A stretch of DNA of 26,621 nt, taken from the NCBI GenBank assembly GCA_021152555.1, contig JAGKVE010000025.1:1-26621 (forward strand). The letters run 5' to 3'. The notes under the pieces are model-generated. The model searched no databases. It worked only from the letters and a program-made list of their open reading frames with translations, and had not been told where the DNA came from. Numbering within the stretch: position 1 is the stretch's first letter; each line of letters begins with the position of its first letter. This stretch comes from Bacteroidia bacterium. Lineage in GTDB: Bacteria > Bacteroidota > Bacteroidia > Bacteroidales > Paludibacteraceae. The position numbers and the translations under genes were made by a program. Below are positions 22,211 through 26,621 of the stretch, piece by piece.

Positions 22211-22242
22211 TTTGTTTATTTCGAAAAAAAATAGTAATTTTG
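22211..22242 (+). promoter_or_regulatory. Bacteroidetes promoter for prmC-recX
   Basis: TTTG (22211-22214), a 20-bp spacer and TAATTTTG (22235-22242). The -7 box ends only 4 bp before the GTG start of prmC, so the transcript should begin at or next to the start codon. Confidence 0.85.
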
Positions 22243-22246
22243 CAGC

Positions 22247-23095
22247 GTGATTTCTTTAAAGCAACAAATAGCATCGCAGTTAAAGTCCGTTTACCCGCCC
22301 GATGAGGCGGAGGCTCTGGCGTGGTGGATACTTGAAGAAACTACAGGATTGACACGCACGCAAATCATTACAGGCTGCAAAGATACAACAAATATTTCAA
22401 ATTTGCAAGAAATAATTGACCGATTACTGAATTTTGAGCCTATTCAGTATATTTTCGGACATACTTTATGGAATGGACTTGACCTCAAAGTGACTCCTGC
22501 AACGCTCATCCCGCGCCCGGAAACAGCTGAACTGGTTACAACTATTTCAAACTGTTTCAAACATTATCAAACAATATCAAACCTCCGCGTCCTTGATATC
22601 GGTACCGGTTCCGGATGTATTGCCATTGCTCTGAAAAAGGCCCACCCGGAATGGCAAATAACAGGCATTGATCTTTCTCAGGATGCCATTCGGATTGCCA
22701 AAGACAATGCCATCCGGAACGATGTGAATATAAATTTCCAAGCGGCGGATATTTTCGATTTCAACGTAGAAAATCACAAATCCCCCACCATCAATCACCA
22801 ATACGAAATCGTCGTCTCCAATCCCCCATATATCCGCGAATGCGAAAAAAAAACGATGAGACCGAATGTTTTGAAGTTTGAACCGCATACTGCGCTCTTT
22901 GTCCCGGACTCCGATCCGCTGCGCTTTTACAGACATATCGCATCTTTGCGCTTGGGGAAATTGTTGTTTTTCGAAATTAATGAAGTCTTTGCTCCTGAAA
23001 TATCCGCCATTTTGCATGAATTAGGCTATTCAGATATACAAACAACTCGTGATTATTATGGCAAACCGAGAATTATCCAAGGCAGAATGGCTTGA
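22247..23095 (+). CDS. prmC: Release-factor glutamine N5-methyltransferase
   Basis: 282 residues. PrmC methylates the Gln of the GGQ motif in RF1 and RF2, enabling efficient termination. It has the N-terminal helical domain with LIPRPETAELV (residues 87-97), the SAM-binding VLDIGTGSGCIAIALKK (115-131), and the catalytic SNPPYIRE (NPPY 192-195). The GTG start is required: no in-frame ATG follows for over 100 codons, and the N-terminus aligns to the family from here. The mRNA appears leaderless. The 3' end overlaps recX by 38 bp. A leftward ribD promoter lies inside codons about 44-55. Confidence 0.95.
   Translation: MISLKQQIASQLKSVYPPDEAEALAWWILEETTGLTRTQIITGCKDTTNISNLQEIIDRLLNFEPIQYIFGHTLWNGLDLKVTPATLIPRPETAELVTTISNCFKHYQTISNLRVLDIGTGSGCIAIALKKAHPEWQITGIDLSQDAIRIAKDNAIRNDVNINFQAADIFDFNVENHKSPTINHQYEIVVSNPPYIRECEKKTMRPNVLKFEPHTALFVPDSDPLRFYRHIASLRLGKLLFFEINEVFAPEISAILHELGYSDIQTTRDYYGKPRIIQGRMA
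22378..22409 (-). promoter_or_regulatory. Candidate ribD promoter inside prmC
   Basis: On the minus strand, CTTG (22406-22409, core TTG), a 20-bp spacer and TATCTTTG (22378-22385), matching the other promoters in the window in boxes and spacing. It would start ribD RNA near 22372 with a leader of about 170 nt, the first part antisense to the prmC 5' end. No better promoter lies closer to ribD. Confidence 0.6.
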
Positions 23096-23489
23096 CAAAG
23101 CCGAGGCTTATTGTGCGAAATCAGAACACTGTGCCGCCGACGTAAAGCGCAAACTATTTGAATGGCAGGCACCGTTAGATTTACACGATGAAATCGAGCA
23201 AAAACTGAGAGAAAACAATTTTATCAACGACTCCCGTTTTTGCTGTGCATACGTCCATGACAAAGTAGAATACCAGGCTTGGGGAAGACTCAAAATACAA
23301 GCCGCACTTCGGGCACTTCAATTGCCGGAAACGGATATTCACAATGCGTTGAGTATGATTGACGAAAATAAATATAGGGAAAACCTGAAATCATTAATCC
23401 GTCAACGTCAGACCGATACGGAAGACAAACGATTTAGATTTCTCCTCCAACGAGGGTTTACTTTCGATGAAATAAAAAAATGCAAATAA
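23058..23489 (+). CDS. recX: RecX family regulator of RecA
   Basis: 143 residues from the ATG at 23058; a GTG at 23049 is a weaker option. RecX binds RecA filaments and limits their strand-exchange activity. The three-helix RecX repeats are visible: AEAYCAKSEHCAADVKRKLFEW, KLRENNFINDSRFCCAYVHDKVEYQAWG and RLKIQAALRALQL.. followed by a C-terminal FLLQRGFTFDEIKK. The charged linker between repeats is as expected. It overlaps prmC by 38 bp, which implies coupled translation; the prmC-recX pair is common in Bacteroidales. recA itself is not in the window. Confidence 0.9.
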   Translation: MANRELSKAEWLDKAEAYCAKSEHCAADVKRKLFEWQAPLDLHDEIEQKLRENNFINDSRFCCAYVHDKVEYQAWGRLKIQAALRALQLPETDIHNALSMIDENKYRENLKSLIRQRQTDTEDKRFRFLLQRGFTFDEIKKCK

Positions 23490-23521
23490 TTTGCATATGT
23501 AAAAAAAAAGTTGTAACTTTG
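23490..23521 (+). promoter_or_regulatory. Bacteroidetes promoter for the rfbC operon
   Basis: TTTG (23490-23493), a 20-bp spacer and TAACTTTG (23514-23521), beginning directly after the recX stop. Start expected near 23527, about 20 nt before the rfbC ATG. Confidence 0.87.
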
Positions 23522-23547
23522 CACGCTTTTTTGTAAAAAATTGTATC

Positions 23548-24096
23548 ATGGAAATAATAAAAACACCCATTGAGGGCCTTCTGGTGATTGAACCGCAGGT
23601 ATTTAGAGACGCACGTGGTTATTTTGTAGAAACATATAATGAACAGCGGTACCGCGAGGCTGGGATTGATACGCATTTTGTGCAAGATAATCAGTCATGC
23701 TCTTCATATGGAGTCGTCCGCGGACTGCATTTTCAAAAGCCTCCGTTCTCTCAAGCCAAATTAGTCAGTTGCACTCTCGGAAGGGTTCTTGATGTCGCTG
23801 TTGACTTGCGTAAAGACAGCCCGACTTATGGGAAATGGTTCAGTGTCGAACTGAGTGAGGAAAACAAACGCCAGTTTTTCATCCCGCGAGGTTTCGCGCA
23901 TGGCTTTTCTGTGCTGAGCGAAAAAGCGGTCTTTGCCTATAAATGTGATAATCTGTACCATCCCGAATGTGAAGGCGGCGTGCTTCTTAGCGACCCTACT
24001 CTTAATATTGACTGGCAAGTACCTGCCGAGGCACGAATCCTTAGCGAGAAAGATACAAAACACCCCTTGTTCAACAATTTAGTAAGTCCTTTTTGA
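23548..24096 (+). CDS. rfbC: dTDP-4-dehydrorhamnose 3,5-epimerase
   Basis: 182 residues. It epimerises dTDP-4-keto-6-deoxyglucose at C3 and C5, the third step of dTDP-L-rhamnose synthesis. The cupin fold shows FRDARGYFVETYN at the start, the catalytic His61 in VVRGLHFQ, FIPRGFAHGF, and the catalytic Tyr131 in FAYKCDNLYHPE. ILLSDPTLNIDW near the end is also typical. It is coupled to rfbD by a one-base overlap (TGATG). rfbA and rfbB, needed for the first two steps, are not in the window. Confidence 0.97.
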   Translation: MEIIKTPIEGLLVIEPQVFRDARGYFVETYNEQRYREAGIDTHFVQDNQSCSSYGVVRGLHFQKPPFSQAKLVSCTLGRVLDVAVDLRKDSPTYGKWFSVELSEENKRQFFIPRGFAHGFSVLSEKAVFAYKCDNLYHPECEGGVLLSDPTLNIDWQVPAEARILSEKDTKHPLFNNLVSPF

Positions 24097-24953
24097 TGAA
24101 TATCCTAATTACAGGTAGTAATGGCCAGTTGGGCAACGAAATGCGCGTCCTGAGCAAACAGCACGCTAACCATCAATATTTCTTCACGGACGTCGTAGCG
24201 GCTGAAGATGTGCATATTCTGGATATCACGGACCGCAAAGCAGTCGCTGATTTCATTACCAAAAATGCGATTGACCTCATTGTTAATTGCGCTGCCTACA
24301 CCAATGTGGACAAAGCTGAAGATGACGAAGCAACTGCTTTCAAAATCAACGCCGATGCACTTACTGTTCTTGGCTCGCAAAGTATTCGGGTCATTCATGT
24401 CTCTACTGACTATGTCTTCTCCGGTAACGAACACACACCCTGCCGGGAGACAGACCCCGTTGCTCCGCGTACTGCTTATGGACGTACAAAATACGCAGGA
24501 GAGAAAAATCTATTGGCGGTGTGCCCTGAAGCAGTTATACTGCGAACAGCCTGGCTCTACTCCACATACGGTAATAACTTTGTAAAAACAATGATACGTT
24601 TGGGACAGGAACGCGAAGAGTTAGGGGTGGTCTTTGACCAGATAGGAACTCCTACTTACGCTGCCGACCTCGCGCAGGCTATCTTTACCGTTATTGAAAA
24701 CCCCGTTTGGCACTCCGGTATTTATCACTTTACTAACGAAGGTGTTTGCTCGTGGTATGATTTTACAATCGCAATACACGAACTTGCCGGTATTAGAACG
24801 TGTAATGTACGCCCGATTTTATCGGAGGAATATCAGTATAAAACGCCACGTCCGCATTATAGTGTTCTGGATAAAACGAAATTCAAAAAAACGTATGGAG
24901 TAGAAATTCCCCATTGGATGGACGGACTGAAACGTTGCATCGCAAAACTATGA
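24096..24953 (+). CDS. rfbD: dTDP-4-dehydrorhamnose reductase
   Basis: 285 residues from the ATG at 24096. It reduces the 4-keto sugar to dTDP-L-rhamnose, the donor for O-antigen, capsule or other surface glycans. The NADPH-binding ITGSNGQLGNEM (Gly7, Gly10, Gly13) and the extended-SDR active site STDYVF (Thr104, Asp105) with Tyr128-x3-Lys132 in YGRTKYAGE are present. The substrate-domain segment LRTAWLYSTYGNNFVKTM and DQIGTPTYA.DLA are characteristic. It overlaps the DUF2461 gene by 4 bp (ATGA). The operon is a partial rhamnose set and not a surface-glycan locus in itself. Confidence 0.97.
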   Translation: MNILITGSNGQLGNEMRVLSKQHANHQYFFTDVVAAEDVHILDITDRKAVADFITKNAIDLIVNCAAYTNVDKAEDDEATAFKINADALTVLGSQSIRVIHVSTDYVFSGNEHTPCRETDPVAPRTAYGRTKYAGEKNLLAVCPEAVILRTAWLYSTYGNNFVKTMIRLGQEREELGVVFDQIGTPTYAADLAQAIFTVIENPVWHSGIYHFTNEGVCSWYDFTIAIHELAGIRTCNVRPILSEEYQYKTPRPHYSVLDKTKFKKTYGVEIPHWMDGLKRCIAKL

Positions 24954-25669
24954 AACAGATACTCGATTTTCTAACTGCTCTTTCGGCAAATAACAACCGT
25001 GAATGGTTTGCTGAAAACAAACAATGGTATCAGGAATGCCATGCTCGTTTTGTGGAGTTTTCTACCGAGTACCTGCGCCGTCTGTCGGAAATAGACCCTT
25101 CTCTTGCAGTCCTTCAACCTAAAGACTGCATCTGGCGTATCTACCGCGATGTGCGTTTTTCGCATGATAAACGCCCTTACAAAGAATGGTTCGGCTGTTT
25201 CCCCGCCTCTGGCGTCCCCGGACAACCGAAAACTTTTGGAAAGAAATCCATGCGCGGAGGATATTATGTACATATTCAGCCAGGACAGTGTATGTTTGCC
25301 GGTGGTATCTGGGATCCCGGAAAAGAACTTCTTACTGCGCTCCGTAAAGAAATCGAAGCCAACTATGAAGAAGTGGAATCTATCATGGATAACCCGAAAT
25401 GGAAAAAATATTTCGGACAGGATTTTGACTCCGATTGGGGGATACTCAAAAAAGCGCCTGCCGGGTTTGATCCTGAATTTAAGCATATTGATTGGCTTAA
25501 ACATAAAACCTATACATTCAGCACACCGTTGACTGATAAACAAGTGAGTTCTCCCGATTTCATCGACAAAATAACGGATATTGCTGCTACCGCTAAACCG
25601 ATGAATGATTTCCTCAATTATACGTTTGAGGAATATGGAGAATTCCCTTCTCATTGTGAGAGACGATAA
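24950..25669 (+). CDS. DUF2461 domain protein
   Basis: 239 residues from the ATG at 24950, whose ATGA overlaps the rfbD stop. It shows the family features: a helical N-terminus (LDFLTALSANNNREWFAENKQWYQE), then WRIYRDVRFSHDKRPYKEWFG, GGYYVHIQPGQCMFAGGIW, and WLKHKTYTF. The function of DUF2461 is not established; it occurs widely in bacteria and some fungi and has no signal peptide. It is translationally linked to rhamnose synthesis here, but this may be chance. Only 8 bp separate it from the tRNA gene, so the tRNA is probably cut from the same transcript. Confidence 0.9.
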   Translation: MKQILDFLTALSANNNREWFAENKQWYQECHARFVEFSTEYLRRLSEIDPSLAVLQPKDCIWRIYRDVRFSHDKRPYKEWFGCFPASGVPGQPKTFGKKSMRGGYYVHIQPGQCMFAGGIWDPGKELLTALRKEIEANYEEVESIMDNPKWKKYFGQDFDSDWGILKKAPAGFDPEFKHIDWLKHKTYTFSTPLTDKQVSSPDFIDKITDIAATAKPMNDFLNYTFEEYGEFPSHCERR

Positions 25670-25677
25670 CGAGTTTA

Positions 25678-25750
25678 GGCTTGATAGTTCAATTGGATAG
25701 AACAGGGCTCTCCTAAAGCTCAAATCCGGGTTCGATTCCCGGTCGGGTCA
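25678..25750 (+). tRNA. tRNA-Arg (anticodon CCU)
   Basis: A complete cloverleaf of 73 nt. The acceptor arm pairs GGCTTGA (25678-25684) with TCGGGTC (25743-25749), including three G-U pairs. The D arm is GTTC/GAAC. The anticodon arm GGGCT/AGCTC has loop CTCCTAA (25710-25716), giving anticodon CCT, which reads AGG. The T arm is CCGGG-TTCGATT-CCCGG. Discriminator A is at 25750; CCA is not encoded. A lone TACGTTTG box 50 bp upstream lacks a -33 partner, so cotranscription with the rfb operon is more likely than a private promoter. Confidence 0.95.
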
Positions 25751-25761
25751 CTAAAAATTTG

Positions 25762-26078
25762 TATGAAGATGTGATGGGGCATGGATGGTTCACGTCAACT
25801 AATGGGAAAAAGAAATCCCCGGTAAAACCGGGCAATATCTGTATAATTCTAATGGTCTTCCGGGCACTTATTTCTGCCGCGTTACTACTACTGACGGGGC
25901 TGTTTTCTATACCTGCGAACTGCCGTTTGAGCAAGTTACGCGTAGACGCGATGTAACTAATGATAAGCAACCGGCACAAATCATCCGTCAATATCACGTA
26001 AGTCCGCATGTTTATGTCGTGCATGAACCAATCGGAGACAAAGTACAAACCCACAAAATAATCAACCCTTATGAGTAA
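25762..26078 (+). pseudogene. Decayed fragment of an exported repeat/Ig-like domain protein
   Basis: Just behind the tRNA, two overlapping frames look like a single broken coding sequence. The first reads GHGWFTSTNGKKK. After an A-rich run (25804-25814) the sense shifts to the frame reading EIPGKTGQYLYNSNGLPGTY followed by FCRVTTTDGAVFYTCELPFEQ. That frame stays open to TAA at 26076-26078 with no ATG. YLYNSNGLPGTYFCRV is the pattern seen in the last domains of large Bacteroidales surface proteins. With no start, no signal peptide and a likely frameshift, I regard it as a remnant. It could also be an unrecognised gene read with recoding, but that is unlikely. Confidence 0.55.
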
Positions 26079-26487
26079 TAAGCCTATTTTACCCGCACTG
26101 GCTGTTGATGCTGCTTGTTCCGGCAATCCTGGTGTCATGGAGTTCCGGGGAGTCATCGCAGATACAGGAACCGAAGTCTTTCATCGCGGACCTTTTCAAA
26201 ACGGAACAAATAATATCGGCGAATTTCTTGCGCTGGTATTAGGTCTGGCATATATTAAGAAATACAAGCTCAATTGGGTTATTTATACCGATAGTGTTAC
26301 CGCACTCGCATGGGTAAGACAGAAAAAATGCAAAACAAAAATCGAATGGAATGCATCTAATCAGGACTTGTTTTTCATGGTACGTAAGGCGGAAATGTGG
26401 TTGCATGACAATACGTGGACTACACCAATCTATAAATGGGACACGAAAACATGGGGAGAAATTCCTGCTGACTTTGGTCGCAAGTAG
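26071..26487 (+). CDS. rnhA: Ribonuclease HI family protein
   Basis: 138 residues. RNase H cuts the RNA strand of RNA-DNA hybrids. The core acidic residues match the RNase HI set: Asp13 in VDAACSGNPG, Glu51 in NNIGEFLAL, Asp74 in IYTDSVTALAW, and Asp134 in IPADFGRK, with spacing close to E. coli (10, 48, 70, 134). It lacks an N-terminal hybrid-binding (viroplasmin) domain. The ATG overlaps the end of the decayed fragment by 8 bp and no clear promoter precedes it. It might rely on read-through from the tRNA transcript. Confidence 0.92.
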   Translation: MSNKPILPALAVDAACSGNPGVMEFRGVIADTGTEVFHRGPFQNGTNNIGEFLALVLGLAYIKKYKLNWVIYTDSVTALAWVRQKKCKTKIEWNASNQDLFFMVRKAEMWLHDNTWTTPIYKWDTKTWGEIPADFGRK

Positions 26488-26504
26488 CCGACATGGGGCT
26501 TTTT
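26486..26504 (+). terminator. Weak candidate terminator after the RNase HI gene
   Basis: AGCC (26486-26489) can pair with GGCT (26497-26500) around a 7-nt loop and is followed by four more T. The stem is short and starts inside the stop codon, so it is only a possible terminator. Confidence 0.35.
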
Positions 26505-26545
26505 GATAGGTAAAAATAACAAAATTAAGTTTTTTTGACGATTTA

Positions 26546-26577
26546 GTTGCGTATTTCAAAAAAAAGCTGTAATTTTG
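26546..26577 (+). promoter_or_regulatory. Bacteroidetes promoter for a gene beyond the window
   Basis: GTTG (26546-26549), a 20-bp spacer and TAATTTTG (26570-26577). The predicted leader contains a small hairpin, AGTCT-AAA-AGACT (26588-26600). No start codon appears before the window ends. Confidence 0.8.
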
Positions 26578-26621
26578 CATTCGCAAAAGTCTAAAAGACT
26601 AATTATTACACAATTATCTAT

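Noticed and set aside
23548..24953. A capsule or O-antigen cluster.
   Set aside because: Only rfbC and rfbD are present, without glycosyltransferases, flippase or polymerase, so it is a stand-alone sugar-nucleotide pair.
24971..25723. A 250-codon minus-strand frame opposite the DUF2461 gene and the tRNA.
   Set aside because: It runs through the tRNA gene and mirrors a conserved coding sequence.

Overview
The window looks like a chromosomal segment of a Bacteroidales bacterium (phylum Bacteroidota). Three things support this. Eleven sites match the phylum's sigma-ABfr promoter (TTG-type -33 box, then TAnnTTTG). Start codons generally lack Shine-Dalgarno sequences. The gene content is typical of the group: serine palmitoyltransferase, the SurA/OstA envelope operon and OM-type lipoproteins. 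Most of it is dense housekeeping DNA. No insertion sequence, prophage or CRISPR array is visible.

Layout. The window opens with the last 27 codons of pckA (+), which converge on a zinc-peptidase-like lipoprotein (-) transcribed with uvrB (-). Next come rplS (-) and rpsO (+), each behind a long, probably structured leader, with murI (-) converging on rpsO. A divergent promoter pair then serves murI and the pseudouridine-catabolism pair psuK-psuG (+). psuG overlaps the end of a leftward four-gene operon: mdh, serine palmitoyltransferase, a short-chain dehydrogenase and an LD-carboxypeptidase. Upstream of mdh, an eight-part leftward block (about 20.6 to 12.2 kb) runs SurA-like lipoprotein, SurA, OstA-like protein, beta-barrel protein, dnaG, radical SAM protein, MurG-like glycosyltransferase, and then into the mdh promoter. 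A repeat-rich gap of about 0.5 kb separates this from ribD (-). prmC-recX (+) and rfbC-rfbD-DUF2461-tRNA-Arg(CCU) (+) follow. A decayed exported-protein fragment lies just behind the tRNA, then an RNase HI gene and a promoter for a gene beyond the window.

Functional themes. (1) Envelope biogenesis: periplasmic chaperones and an LPS-transport-type OstA protein share an operon with DNA primase. Serine palmitoyltransferase sits 11 bp upstream of an SDR that is a good candidate for the 3-ketosphinganine reductase of sphingolipid synthesis. murI, the LD-carboxypeptidase and rfbCD also act on the envelope. (2) Nucleoside salvage: psuK and psuG break down pseudouridine. (3) Regulation: promoters are embedded in neighbouring coding sequence (ribD inside prmC, mdh inside the glycosyltransferase end), some leaders are almost absent (murI, prmC) and others long (rplS, rpsO, ribD). 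Several gaps carry short tandem repeats, including arrays with an 11-bp period.

I see no obvious new defence or mobile system. The best leads are the sphingolipid operon, the 11-bp phased repeats, the two ribosomal-protein leaders and the overlapping ribD/prmC promoters. All homology calls were made by reading the sequence, without a database search.
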